Positions 1 through 8,027 are shown, counted from the first letter of the stretch. The stretch: 15,858 nucleotides of DNA from an uncultured Atopobium sp. (GCA_938041635.1 CALIAD010000059.1:1-15858); one strand, 5' to 3'. The notes: a model not told the origin generated them from the sequence alone. Program-made: numbers and translations.

Positions 1-1616
1 TTCTCGTTCTGAATGATTGTTGGCTGAGAAGAACTGTACGTGCGCGCCTGATCAGCAGGGCCCATTGGGTCGTATGTTGGGAACTCTGAAGGCACAATAC
101 CACTTGCGGTCTTATCGGTATTGTTTACGTCATACGACCAGGTCAAAGAACCGTCTGCGGCTCGATAGAACTTGTTTGGCGTGGCCAGAGACTCAGAAAC
201 GCTGTCCTGTTTATCCTGCTGACCAGAAGGAGTAGCAAGAGCATCCCAGAAATGAGCCTTTGACTCATTCATCAAAGCAAGCTCCGCATCAATGTCAGCT
301 TGATTCAGAGGGCTTACCGTAACCGTTAGCGTCTTAGAGACTGTTACCTCAGGATTCTCCTTATCAGTAACAGTCAGGGTGATGTCTACCTGCTGCGCAG
401 ACGCAGAAGGCAGAGGCTGATACACCGTTGCTCGATAACCATTAAACCTAATGGTGTCATTAGAGGACGTGTAGGTAAACTGATAGCGTTTACCATCCAA
501 ACCAAAGTTCTTTGGTGTAGGCATCTGAAGATCGTCTGTGACAGCCTGAGCATCAATTGAGTGATTGGTATACACATCTTTAATGCTAGATGCCGAGAAA
601 CGTCTGTTAATGCGTCTTAACAGATTATTCTGAGCATCGGCAATAGCCGAAGAATCACCTGGAACCGTTATGGTAAAAGTTTTCTGATAGCTTGTCTGAG
701 GAGCGTCTGAGCTGCTCAAAGAGACATTTGCAGTCAGCGTTACCTGCTTATCACGAATACCGCGGGTAACTGTTGCCTTATAAGGCTCAGTGCCATATCC
801 ATCAATGCGAACGACAGAGGTATCTGAGCTAGTCCAAGTGACCTTAGACCATGAAAGTTGGTTTCCATCTGCGGAAACAAGCTTATGTGGAAGGGTAAAG
901 TCTGAAGTTACTGAAGATTCATTCTGTCCTGCCGCATATGATGGCGCAAGGTTTTGAGATACGTCAGCAAGTTGCGCCTGAGATTTTACCTCATCCCAAG
1001 GAATTAAAACATTGCAGGTATATTGGACGCTCTTGCCATCTTTGGAAAGATCAAAGGTAACTTTTGCCTGACGGAGGGTAAGAGTGCTTCTCTGGTTAGT
1101 AAAACCGGCCGCATCCATCCAGAAGTACTCAATAGAACCATTAGTCGCAAAATCAGTAGAAATGCCTGCGTGAGCATATGAGGCTGTCGAAGACATCTGA
1201 ACAGATGCCACTCTAACGTTAACCTCTCCAGCACCAATGCGACTCAGCTCTTCTGCAACCATGGTGTTGAGGTTAGTATCTACACCATAGCGAGGTTTTG
1301 GCTTATAGAAGGAATTAGTCAGAGTTTCTACTGCCTGGTCCAGCGTTTTATGTGGATAGTCAGTCTCATTTGTGGTTGCTGCAACGCCAGGGCCTGTCTC
1401 TTCAGAGGTTGTGGTTGCACCACTTGTAGCTTCTACCGTACCAGAAGCAGCTTCCGTACCAGAAGCGTTGTCCTGAGCAGTAAGAGCAGTTTCTGCTGAG
1501 GAGGTTGCAGTAACAGTAGTGGTCAACTCCCCCGCTGCTTCTGCGAATGCAGGAGCTGGTAAGAGCGCAAACACTAAAAGTATGGAGAAAAGGCTATTGA
1601 GCGCCTTTTTAAACAT
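1..1616 (-). CDS. Secreted repeat protein with Ig-like (aBig-type) domains, C-terminus beyond window
   Basis: An uninterrupted frame runs from ATG at 1616 to the left edge, giving 538 visible residues. Residues 1-25 form a typical signal peptide (Lys-Lys, hydrophobic core, cleavage after AFA). A Thr/Ser/Ala/Glu-rich linker follows (about 30-85), then a conserved-looking segment (about 86-140). Two beta-rich Ig-like units follow (about 240-320 and 370-436), each ending in a TVTV-type strand and followed by a helical segment; a third begins at about 438. The pattern resembles atrophied bacterial Ig domains (aBig) common in Gram-positive surface proteins. The start has AAGGA about 9 nt upstream and lies 4 nt after the lgt stop, so the two genes are probably co-transcribed. 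The anchoring signal is outside the window. The exact role is unknown; adhesion or wall association is only inferred. Confidence 0.85.
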   Translation of the reverse strand, partial: MFKKALNSLFSILLVFALLPAPAFAEAAGELTTTVTATSSAETALTAQDNASGTEAASGTVEATSGATTTSEETGPGVAATTNETDYPHKTLDQAVETLTNSFYKPKPRYGVDTNLNTMVAEELSRIGAGEVNVRVASVQMSSTASYAHAGISTDFATNGSIEYFWMDAAGFTNQRSTLTLRQAKVTFDLSKDGKSVQYTCNVLIPWDEVKSQAQLADVSQNLAPSYAAGQNESSVTSDFTLPHKLVSADGNQLSWSKVTWTSSDTSVVRIDGYGTEPYKATVTRGIRDKQVTLTANVSLSSSDAPQTSYQKTFTITVPGDSSAIADAQNNLLRRINRRFSASSIKDVYTNHSIDAQAVTDDLQMPTPKNFGLDGKRYQFTYTSSNDTIRFNGYRATVYQPLPSASAQQVDITLTVTDKENPEVTVSKTLTVTVSPLNQADIDAELALMNESKAHFWDALATPSGQQDKQDSVSESLATPNKFYRAADGSLTWSYDVNNTDKTASGIVPSEFPTYDPMGPADQARTYSSSQPTIIQNE

Positions 1617-1620
1617 GCTT

Positions 1621-2436
1621 CTAATTCCTTCCAACTTGTGGTGAATTTAGCCTTCTTGCCAAAACAAGCACCACAATTCCAAGTACAACTAAAGGCAGAC
1701 TGAGCAACTGTCCCATGGTAATAAAGCTGCCAAAAAGGTAGCCAAGCTGCTCGTCTGGAACACGAACAAATTCCACGACGAACCTAAAAATTCCATAGAG
1801 CATCAAAAACGTTCCAATGAACGTTCCTTGTGGACGAGGAGGATACTTCCTAGAAAGGACGTACAAAATGACAAACATCACAAGACCCTCGAGAAGTGCT
1901 TCGTAGAGCTGAGAAGGGTGACGATAGACCGCTCCTCCTGTCTCAAACATTACTCCCCAAGGCAGATCTGTGGGCTTTCCCCAAAGCTCACCGTTAATGA
2001 AGTTTGCGCAGCGTCCAAAGAAAAGACCAAGCGGCGCACCAATAACTCCCAGGTCACAGATGGTAGGGATAGAGAGGCCCGATGCCTTACAGACAATAGA
2101 GCCGCCAACAACAGCGCCTACAAGGCCACCGTGGAAGCTCATGCCACCTTGACTTAAGGCAAATGCATCAAGTGGATGAGCCACGTAATAACCAGCGCCG
2201 TAGAAAATAACGTAGAACAGACGAGCACCAACAATAACGCCAAACGAGATGCCAACCATCAAATTAAGTACGTCATCAAGGGTAACGTTAAGTTTCCAGC
2301 GCTGAGCAGTTCTATACATAACTACGCCAGCAAGCACAAAGCCCACCAGATATGCCAGACCATACCATCTGATAGACAGCGGACCCAGAGAAAGTGCTAC
2401 TGGGTTTAATGAATGATAGAAAGCATCAAGCCACAC
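1621..2436 (-). CDS. lgt: Prolipoprotein diacylglyceryl transferase (Lgt)
   Basis: Transfers the diacylglyceryl group of phosphatidylglycerol to the lipobox cysteine of prolipoproteins in the cytoplasmic membrane, the first step of lipoprotein maturation. The 271-residue product has the usual length and about seven hydrophobic segments. Visible family motifs are GGMSFHGGLVG (97-107, with the conserved His102), GRCANFINGELWG (141-153, with Arg142), HPSQLYEA (173-180) and an FRFVVEFVR segment near the C-terminus. The start is GTG at 2436, with AGGA about 7 nt upstream. It lies 21 nt after the dcd stop and 4 nt before the secreted repeat protein, so dcd, lgt and the surface-protein gene look like one transcription unit. 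Identification is firm. Confidence 0.97.
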   Translation of the reverse strand: MWLDAFYHSLNPVALSLGPLSIRWYGLAYLVGFVLAGVVMYRTAQRWKLNVTLDDVLNLMVGISFGVIVGARLFYVIFYGAGYYVAHPLDAFALSQGGMSFHGGLVGAVVGGSIVCKASGLSIPTICDLGVIGAPLGLFFGRCANFINGELWGKPTDLPWGVMFETGGAVYRHPSQLYEALLEGLVMFVILYVLSRKYPPRPQGTFIGTFLMLYGIFRFVVEFVRVPDEQLGYLFGSFITMGQLLSLPLVVLGIVVLVLARRLNSPQVGRN

Positions 2437-2457
2437 AATACGTCCTACTTACTAAAA

Positions 2458-3015
2458 CTACTTTGAAAGAACATGCGAAGGAGTTGCTCCGCGCTGACCT
2501 TGATAATGGCTGCCAAGATCTTTGCAGCCATAAGGACGCTCAACAGGAGAGCTCATACGCTCAAAGGAAAGCTGACCAATCCTCATGCCAGGATGCAAAA
2601 TGATTGGAAGGTTAGCAACATTAGAAAGCTCCAATGTGAGCTCTCCGTCCCAACCTGGATCAACATAACCTGCAGTTGAGTGAATCATAAGACCTAAGCG
2701 ACCCAAGGTAGACTTACCTTCAAGTTTGCCAAGGATATCGTCAGGAATAGCAATGCGCTCAAGCGTAGTACCAAGCGCAAACTGACCAGGGTGAAGAACA
2801 AAAACTTCACCCTCAGGAACATCAATTGACTCAGTAAGACCCTCTTGAGCTACAAGTGGATCAATTGAGGTGTGCGTAGAATTGCGGAAAATTCTAAAGT
2901 TTGAGCCAAGACATACGTCAACCGATGCAGGCTGCACATTTTTCTCGCATAAAGGCTCAATAACGATACGACCAGCAGCAATCTCGGCTTTAATGTCGCG
3001 ATCAGAAAGAACCAC
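2458..3015 (-). CDS. dcd: dCTP deaminase, probably dUMP-forming (bifunctional DCD/DUT)
   Basis: Deaminates dCTP, and in the bifunctional branch also hydrolyses the dUTP to dUMP, feeding thymidylate synthesis. The chosen GTG start at 3015 gives 185 residues beginning MVLSDRDI, the normal family N-terminus, with AAAGGTGG 5 nt upstream. The upstream in-frame TTG at 3042 has no such site. Motifs: EGKSTLGRLGLM (99-110, with Ser102 and Arg106), HSTAGYVDPGWDG (112-124), the catalytic Glu in LTLEL (Glu129) and YQGQRG near the C-terminus. The HSTAG form, rather than the HVTAH seen in E. coli Dcd, matches the mycobacterial dUMP-forming enzyme as I recall it, so I infer bifunctionality. It precedes lgt by 21 nt. 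Confidence 0.95.
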   Translation of the reverse strand: MVLSDRDIKAEIAAGRIVIEPLCEKNVQPASVDVCLGSNFRIFRNSTHTSIDPLVAQEGLTESIDVPEGEVFVLHPGQFALGTTLERIAIPDDILGKLEGKSTLGRLGLMIHSTAGYVDPGWDGELTLELSNVANLPIILHPGMRIGQLSFERMSSPVERPYGCKDLGSHYQGQRGATPSHVLSK

Positions 3016-3080
3016 AACGTCCACCTTTCTTACGTCATACAAATGTATAGTCAGAAAACCTAATTATCCGTTTATATAAA

Positions 3081-3118
3081 ATATCACGCCCTACACAATA
3101 ATGTGCGGGACGTGATAT
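3081..3118 (-). terminator. Hairpin with T-rich tail downstream of nfu (possible terminator)
   Basis: An 11-base arm at 3081-3091 (ATATCACGCCC) pairs with 3107-3118 with one bulged base. On the minus strand the stem is followed by TTTTATAT. It lies between the nfu stop and dcd, so it would end the minus-strand nfu transcript. The stem is AT-rich at its base and the tail is not a pure T run, so the call is moderate. Confidence 0.45.
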
Positions 3119-3167
3119 ATAAATTTTGTAATTACGCAGGTCAATTATGGTTCACCACAACTTCTCT

Positions 3168-3188
3168 GCATAAAAAACACGTTTATGC
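3168..3188. repeat. Small inverted repeat in the nfu-dcd spacer
   Basis: GCATAAA (3168-3174) is repeated inverted as TTTATGC (3182-3188) around a 7-base loop, and outer CTTC/GAAG bases extend the symmetry. There is no T-run on either side, so it is not a standard terminator. Its role is unknown. Confidence 0.3.
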
Positions 3189-3210
3189 GCATGAAGCTCA
3201 CAACCGATAA

Positions 3211-3234
3211 GCGTCAAATGTTCACTTTTGACGC
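3211..3234 (-). terminator. Hairpin immediately after nfu stop
   Basis: GCGTCAAA (3211-3218) pairs perfectly with TTTGACGC (3227-3234) around an 8-base loop. It starts about 12 nt beyond the nfu stop on the minus strand. No strong T-run follows, so it could protect the mRNA 3' end or act as a weak terminator. Confidence 0.35.
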
Positions 3235-3245
3235 CGAGCGATAAC

Positions 3246-3482
3246 TTACAGCATTGCAGGCTGAACGCGCTTTACACCAGGAACGTGCTCAATCAGGATA
3301 CGCTCAATACCCTCAGACATGTCGTATGCAGACATTGGGCAGCCAGCGCAAGAACCAGTCATCTCAAGCGTAACGGTGCCGTCATCGCTTACATCAATAA
3401 GCTCAACGTCGCCGCCATCGGTCTGAAGGCTCTGGCGAATAACATCAAGGGTTGCATTCAAAAGGTCACGATTAATGGCCAT
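3246..3482 (-). CDS. NifU-like (Nfu) iron-sulfur cluster scaffold
   Basis: A stand-alone 78-residue NifU C-terminal (Nfu) domain. The motif GSCAGCP (residues about 45-51) carries the CxxC pair that binds a transient [Fe-S] cluster for delivery to apoproteins in the cytoplasm. The N-terminal DGGDVELIDVSDDG pattern is also typical of the family. The start ATG at 3482 has AGGAG about 6 nt upstream. It lies 89 nt downstream of the U32 gene on the same strand. That gene's product probably binds a cluster through its conserved cysteines, so a functional link is possible but unproven. Stand-alone Nfu proteins of about 75-80 residues are common in Gram-positive bacteria. Confidence 0.93.
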   Translation of the reverse strand: MAINRDLLNATLDVIRQSLQTDGGDVELIDVSDDGTVTLEMTGSCAGCPMSAYDMSEGIERILIEHVPGVKRVQPAML

Positions 3483-3534
3483 GTTTGCTCCTATTCAAAC
3501 TCTTCAAGCGCGGATGCGCCCATAACTTACAACA

Positions 3535-3549
3535 TGGGTATCCTACCCA
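3535..3549. repeat. Perfect short palindrome upstream of nfu
   Basis: TGGGTA (3535-3540) and TACCCA (3544-3549) flank a 3-base centre, in the 89-nt spacer between the U32 stop and the nfu start. It could be an operator or a small hairpin. There is no T-run, so I do not call a terminator. Confidence 0.3.
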
Positions 3550-3571
3550 AAATTCCAAACTTATTTCTGCA

Positions 3572-6202
3572 CTATCCAATTGGCGAGAAAAGATGTCCAA
3601 CTGAAGCATCTTTCAGACGTGCAGGCAATGATGCACCCGACGCTATTGCCGCAATCGCCGCAACTACGCGAGAGGTAGCCTCCTGTGTCTGCTCCGTGCT
3701 CAGAAGCGTTGCGTCTACCATAAAGCGCTTCACGCCGGCAGAGAGCATCTCGGCAATCTCGGGCACGCCATCAAAGAGCTTAGGGCTCCAAATCTTAGAG
3801 CGACCGTGCCTATCAGTCCTGACCGGCATGTAATCGTTGTCAATGCCTCTGAGCGTGTGCTCCTCAAGACGAAGTTTGCAGGCATCACAATCGTGGATGC
3901 ACTTGCCCGTAGACATCAAAATACAGTGCTCAGTAGTCATGGTACGAATACGGCCACTGACCATATAACCCACAGAAATCGAGGCATTTCTCGCCAGGTG
4001 GCAAATCTCTTGGAGAGTCAGCTCGGAGTTGAGCCAGACGCCTTCTGCGCCCATGTCAGCCAGCGCCTGCAGGGCGTAATCGTTGTGGACCGGAATGCAC
4101 TCGCGCACCTCAGGGATGGCTCCGCGTTCAACGGCCAGCGCCAGCTCGGAGATGTTTCCCACGGCAATCGGCTTACCTGCAGCGACGTAGGGATCCAAGC
4201 GATTATGGTCAATCTCGCGACATACCTCATCAAGCCATGGGGTCACCTTGGCGAGAAGATCTTCTGGCCACGAAGTCTCTGCGAGCGCATCGGTAGTTGC
4301 ATACAGACGATTTGCTCCCGCCTTGAGCGCAACACGTGCCTGCTCGGGAGTCTCAACTAGAACACAGACCTCTGCCTGCGATGCATTTGTTTTTGCAGCC
4401 GCCTCATCAAAAGCAAAAAGCTTCTCTTTGTCTTGGGCTTCTCGCTCCTTTTGATAGGCAAGACGGGAAAGCGGGGCAATCTTCTCTTCGCGGTCCTGGT
4501 ACTCCTCAAGAAGTGCGGCCTCGAGCTGCTCACATGCCGCAGCGCGGACCTTGTGGACAGCACTAAAGCTCATGCCGCACGTATCGTCCATCTGGACATC
4601 AAAGCTTACGGCCTCAAATGGCGAGGTTCCCATGCGGCCAACGTGCTCAATAAGCTCGTCAGAGGTTACCGCCTTGGTGCGTGCTTCCTCCACCACAAAG
4701 CCCTCGGCAGACGCACTTGCCACACCGTCTGCGGTAGTAAGGGCCACAGTAAAGGACTGGCCAATGCGGGCAACAATAGCCACGTCAACAGCTCGTTTAC
4801 GAGGATATTCCAGTGAAGAGATCTGCTCAGCAGCTACGCGCGCAGCTTCAGAGCGGATAATGCGCACCGTAGAGCCGGTCTGCATAACGCGAGAAGTGCG
4901 AACCGTAACTGTCTGACCTGGCTCAACGTCAATAGGACAAAGAGCGGTCAAAAACTTGTCAGGCTCATCGAGCGGCCTAATTTCAAGCAAGTCGTTCTTG
5001 CCAATGGGAGCGTGAGCAATAAGGTCAACATCCGCCTGCTTGTAGCGGCGGAGCTTCACACGACCACCATTAAGGCCACTCTTGCGCTCAAGAGCATCCT
5101 CAAGTGGACGCCCTCCGGTAACCTCACCGACAATCTCTCCGCGGTTGTTGGAGCGCTCATAGCTCATCATCTCGTTGCCAGCAGTACCATGCAGGTACGC
5201 GTTAGTCAGACCGCGGTTAAACGAGCGCTTAAGCAAGCGGTGGCGACGCGCCACATCGGCTTGGTTGTCCACGCCCTTCTCGGCAGCATCAATTGCCTGA
5301 CGATACGAAGACACCACCGAGTACACGTACTCAGGCGCCTTCATGCGGCCTTCAATCTTAAGCGAGCCAACACCCGCCTCAATCATATCGGGCACGTCAT
5401 CAATAGTGCAGTAATCCTTAGGGCACAGTAGCCTATCAATGCCGCCCATCGAGACAACTTCATGCTTAGAGTTAAGCAGCTCATACGGCAAGCGGCACGG
5501 CTGAGCACAGGCTCCGCGGTTAGCAGAGCGGTCTCCTCGCATAGATGACATATGACAGATGCCCGAATAGCAGAAGCACAAGGCACCGTGACCAAAACAC
5601 TCCAGCTCAACGCCAAGCTTGGAAATAGTAGAAATCTCTTCTTTCGTGAGCTCTCTGGACAGCGTAACGCGACCCACGCCAAGCTTTTTGCAGGCAGCAA
5701 CACCGCGCGTATCGTGGATGTTTGCCTGTGTTGATACGTGGCATTCAATCTCTGGCCAGGTTTGTCTGACCTGAGCCATAAGACCCCAGTCTTGGATGAT
5801 AAAGGCGTCTGCACCAAGAGTCCACGCGCGGCGAATCAAGCGCAATACCCGCTGCATCTCATCCCACTTAACAACAACGTTAACGGTGACGTACACGCGA
5901 GCACCAGCTAGATGAGCCTGTCTGCACGCACGCGCAAACGACTCGTCGTCAAAGTTGTCCGCACCGCGGCGGGCGTTGAAGTTGTTGCCCAAGCCGCAGT
6001 AAATAGCATCTGCACCACCAGCAAGAGCTGCGGTAAATGGAGCAGGACCTCCCGCTGGGGCGAGAAGTTCCATCTGGGTTGCACGAGGGAGCGGCGAAGA
6101 CGAAAGTTCTTTATCAGAAGCTTCCTCTGTCCACTCTGGCTCGTTCATGCGATTAAGCTCGTGAGCTGTGGATTCTCGCTCACGACGATTACGTTCGTTC
6201 AT
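3572..6202 (-). CDS. U32 family protein (RlhA/YdcP-like) with DUF3656-type and C-terminal half-repeat
   Basis: An 876-residue U32 'peptidase' family protein. The core begins at MELLAPAGG (residue 44), and the U32 signature ECFGHGALCFCYSGIC (201-216) leads into a cysteine set (Cys209, Cys216, Cys232, Cys236) that in this family is thought to hold an iron-sulfur cluster. The best-studied relative, E. coli RlhA, hydroxylates C2501 of 23S rRNA, so RNA modification is more likely than proteolysis. A DUF3656-like middle is followed by a second barrel-like half with another Cys cluster (CIHDCDAC, about 100 residues before the end). The length suits the long Gram-positive form. The start at 6202 is uncertain: AGGT is only 3 nt away and the first 43 residues are charged and low complexity. 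It lies 26 nt after rmlC. Confidence 0.88.
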   Translation of the reverse strand: MNERNRRERESTAHELNRMNEPEWTEEASDKELSSSPLPRATQMELLAPAGGPAPFTAALAGGADAIYCGLGNNFNARRGADNFDDESFARACRQAHLAGARVYVTVNVVVKWDEMQRVLRLIRRAWTLGADAFIIQDWGLMAQVRQTWPEIECHVSTQANIHDTRGVAACKKLGVGRVTLSRELTKEEISTISKLGVELECFGHGALCFCYSGICHMSSMRGDRSANRGACAQPCRLPYELLNSKHEVVSMGGIDRLLCPKDYCTIDDVPDMIEAGVGSLKIEGRMKAPEYVYSVVSSYRQAIDAAEKGVDNQADVARRHRLLKRSFNRGLTNAYLHGTAGNEMMSYERSNNRGEIVGEVTGGRPLEDALERKSGLNGGRVKLRRYKQADVDLIAHAPIGKNDLLEIRPLDEPDKFLTALCPIDVEPGQTVTVRTSRVMQTGSTVRIIRSEAARVAAEQISSLEYPRKRAVDVAIVARIGQSFTVALTTADGVASASAEGFVVEEARTKAVTSDELIEHVGRMGTSPFEAVSFDVQMDDTCGMSFSAVHKVRAAACEQLEAALLEEYQDREEKIAPLSRLAYQKEREAQDKEKLFAFDEAAAKTNASQAEVCVLVETPEQARVALKAGANRLYATTDALAETSWPEDLLAKVTPWLDEVCREIDHNRLDPYVAAGKPIAVGNISELALAVERGAIPEVRECIPVHNDYALQALADMGAEGVWLNSELTLQEICHLARNASISVGYMVSGRIRTMTTEHCILMSTGKCIHDCDACKLRLEEHTLRGIDNDYMPVRTDRHGRSKIWSPKLFDGVPEIAEMLSAGVKRFMVDATLLSTEQTQEATSRVVAAIAAIASGASLPARLKDASVGHLFSPIG

Positions 6203-6228
6203 ACTACCTAACTTGCCTTCAGCGCTTG

Positions 6229-6834
6229 TTACTTCTTAAGTGAAGAAAGTGCTGGATGAATCTTGTCTTTATCGGAAAGAATAACCTTTGCAGGATCTAA
6301 GGTTTTCTCGCCAAGAAACGCTGGCCACTCAACGCCAAGCTCTGGATCGTTCCACATAATGCCGCCCTCATCACCTGGGTGATAGATGTCGTCACACTTG
6401 TAGCAGAACTCTGCAGTCTCGGAGAGTACCAAGAAACCGTGGGCAAAGCCGCGAGGAACAAAGAACTGTCTGCGATTCTCCGCGGACAAAACAACGCCTT
6501 CCCACTGACCCCAGGTTGGACTTCCCTCTCGCAGGTCAACCGCAACGTCAAAAACAGTGCCGGAGATTACGCGCACAAGCTTTGCCTGCGGATGCTCAAT
6601 CTGGAAATGAAGACCGCGGAGCACACCTTGAACGGATGAGGACTGATTGTCCTGAACAAACGAGGTATCAATACTACCTGCAACAAAGTTTTCTTCACGG
6701 TAGGTCTCCATAAAGCCACCACGAGCATCACCGTACAGCTTTACGTCCACAACCTTTACACCTTCAATCGAGGTGTCATAAAACGTAAAATTGCCCGATT
6801 GAGTAGGGTTTTTAAGCTCTTTTGGAAACTCCAT
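6229..6834 (-). CDS. rfbC: dTDP-4-dehydrorhamnose 3,5-epimerase (RmlC/RfbC)
   Basis: Converts dTDP-4-keto-6-deoxy-glucose to dTDP-4-keto-L-rhamnose, the third step of dTDP-L-rhamnose synthesis, in the cytosol. The 201-residue protein is a cupin of normal family length. It shows GVLRGLHFQ (70-78, catalytic His76), QAKLVRV (83-89), VPRGFAHGFLVLSE (126-139) and the CYK segment with the conserved Tyr near 145. The start is ATG at 6834, with AAAGGTGA about 5 nt upstream; an in-frame GTG at 6843 lies inside that ribosome site and is rejected. Its partners rmlA, rmlB and rmlD are not in the window. The divergent glycan locus to its right suggests that rhamnose is part of the polymer. The U32 gene follows after 26 nt. 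Confidence 0.95.
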   Translation of the reverse strand: MEFPKELKNPTQSGNFTFYDTSIEGVKVVDVKLYGDARGGFMETYREENFVAGSIDTSFVQDNQSSSVQGVLRGLHFQIEHPQAKLVRVISGTVFDVAVDLREGSPTWGQWEGVVLSAENRRQFFVPRGFAHGFLVLSETAEFCYKCDDIYHPGDEGGIMWNDPELGVEWPAFLGEKTLDPAKVILSDKDKIHPALSSLKK

Positions 6835-6843
6835 AGCGTTCAC

Positions 6844-6950
6844 CTTTCAATTTCTTTAGGTAATCTACTATATACGAGTCAAGATTAATACATCTTTTGA
6901 GCTATGATATTCATGCAGTTAACGTGTAATTTGCAATTCAAAGGATGCTT
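6844..6950. promoter_or_regulatory. Divergent promoter region between rfbC and the GT2/DUF2304 pair
   Basis: About 105 AT-rich bases separate two outward-facing genes, so both should start transcription here. On the minus strand a TTGACT (within 6870-6885) is followed by TATAGT-like and TAAAGA-like hexamers at imperfect spacing. On the plus strand TTGAGC (6897-6902) and TAACGT (6920-6925) are 17 nt apart but match consensus poorly. The location is well supported; the exact boxes are not. Confidence 0.4.
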
Positions 6951-7631
6951 GTGAGAATTCTTGCAGTCGTTCCCGCTTACAACGAAGAAGCCTGCATTGC
7001 TTCAACTATTACAGAGTTGTGTCAGGTAGCTCCTCAAGTTGATTACATCGTAATCAACGACGGCTCCGCTGACCGCACACTGGATATCTGTAAAGAGCGT
7101 GGATTTAACTACCTCAATTTACCTGTTAACGGAGGCCTTTCTGCAGGCTTTAGGGCTGGTATGCGCTACGCCAAAGAACATGGTTATGACGCTGTGGTGC
7201 AGTTTGACTCCGATGGTCAGCATAGACCTGAGTACATCGCTCCTATGGCCCAGGCAATGGTAAACGAGGGAGCAAACATTGTTATTGCTTCTCGTTTTGT
7301 TACCAAGGCTCGCGGAAACTCTCCTCGAGAGATTGGCTCCAAGCTGATTTCTTGGCTTATCAAGACAAGCACTGGTCAAACCATTACTGACCCTACCTCA
7401 GGCATGCGTATGTACGATCGTGGTCTTATTGAAACGTATGCGCGCTCGTTTGACTTCTCCCCCGAGCCAGACACTATCTCGCTACTGATGCGTCGAGGAG
7501 CTAAGGTTGTCGAGATTGAAACTGAGATGCGTGAGCGTCAGGGTGGCGAGTCCTATCTGAGCTTCTATAACTCAATTATGTATATGGCTCGCACGTGCCT
7601 CTCGCTTTTGCTCTTCCAGTGGTTTAGATAA
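6951..7631 (+). CDS. GT2 family glycosyltransferase (polyprenyl-phosphate sugar transferase type)
   Basis: A GT-A fold family 2 glycosyltransferase, 226 residues from GTG at 6951. AAAGGA sits 5 nt before that GTG, whereas the ATG at 6945 overlaps the ribosome site. Motifs are VVPAYNEE (6-13), INDGSAD (35-41) and the metal-binding FDSDGQH (85-91). Such enzymes usually move a sugar from a nucleotide donor to undecaprenyl phosphate. There are no C-terminal transmembrane helices; the last ~25 residues are only hydrophobic/amphipathic. The next gene, 9 nt on, is a DUF2304-like membrane protein. This pairing resembles GacI-GacJ of group A Streptococcus, where the small membrane partner stimulates a GT2 that makes GlcNAc-phospho-undecaprenol. 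The donor sugar here is unknown. Confidence 0.88.
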   Translation: MRILAVVPAYNEEACIASTITELCQVAPQVDYIVINDGSADRTLDICKERGFNYLNLPVNGGLSAGFRAGMRYAKEHGYDAVVQFDSDGQHRPEYIAPMAQAMVNEGANIVIASRFVTKARGNSPREIGSKLISWLIKTSTGQTITDPTSGMRMYDRGLIETYARSFDFSPEPDTISLLMRRGAKVVEIETEMRERQGGESYLSFYNSIMYMARTCLSLLLFQWFR

Positions 7632-7640
7632 GGTGGCACC

Positions 7641-8027
7641 ATGACTTTAGTTCTCAGAATTCTGCTGCTTATTGGTGCTCTTTTTGCCATGGGCATTGTC
7701 ATCAATAGCGTTCGTAAATCAAAGATTCGCATCTCCGACTCTGTATATTGGGTTGTTTCCGCAGGAATCCTTGTTTTGTTTGCGCTTATCCCCCAGCTTG
7801 CATATTTCTTTGCTGGGCTTTTTGGCTTTATGAGCCCTGCAAACTTTGTCTTGCTGCTGGTTATTGTGATGATGCTTATCAGGATTTTCCATCAGTCTTG
7901 CGCAATCTCTAAGCTCACCTATAAGGTTGAGCAGCTTTCTAGTGAGCTTGCTCTGCGTGATAAAGATGCACGTGACGAGAAAAACCTTGATTTTGTAACT
8001 GATCTTAACCAGCGCACTCGCGTGTAA
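7641..8027 (+). CDS. DUF2304-like small membrane protein, partner of the GT2
   Basis: 128 residues with three hydrophobic segments (about 3-23, 33-57 and 60-83). A charged tail of about 45 residues follows, including a short coiled-coil-like stretch (KLTYKVEQLSSELALRDKD). Size, topology and position next to a GT2 gene fit the DUF2304 family. The start ATG at 7641 has AAGGTGG 5 nt upstream and lies 9 nt after the glycosyltransferase stop, so the pair is one operon. By analogy with GacJ it may bind and activate the glycosyltransferase at the membrane; this is inference, not visible in the sequence. Transcription ends at the hairpin at 8077-8105. Confidence 0.8.
   Translation: MTLVLRILLLIGALFAMGIVINSVRKSKIRISDSVYWVVSAGILVLFALIPQLAYFFAGLFGFMSPANFVLLLVIVMMLIRIFHQSCAISKLTYKVEQLSSELALRDKDARDEKNLDFVTDLNQRTRV

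Noticed and set aside
3228..3833. Plus-strand open frame of 201 codons opposite nfu and the U32 gene
   Set aside because: It lies wholly antisense to two well-supported genes, has no family motif and no ribosome site; a mirror of their codon bias.
3806..4360. Plus-strand open frame of 184 codons inside the U32 gene
   Set aside because: Antisense shadow of the U32 coding sequence, with no recognisable domain or start signal.
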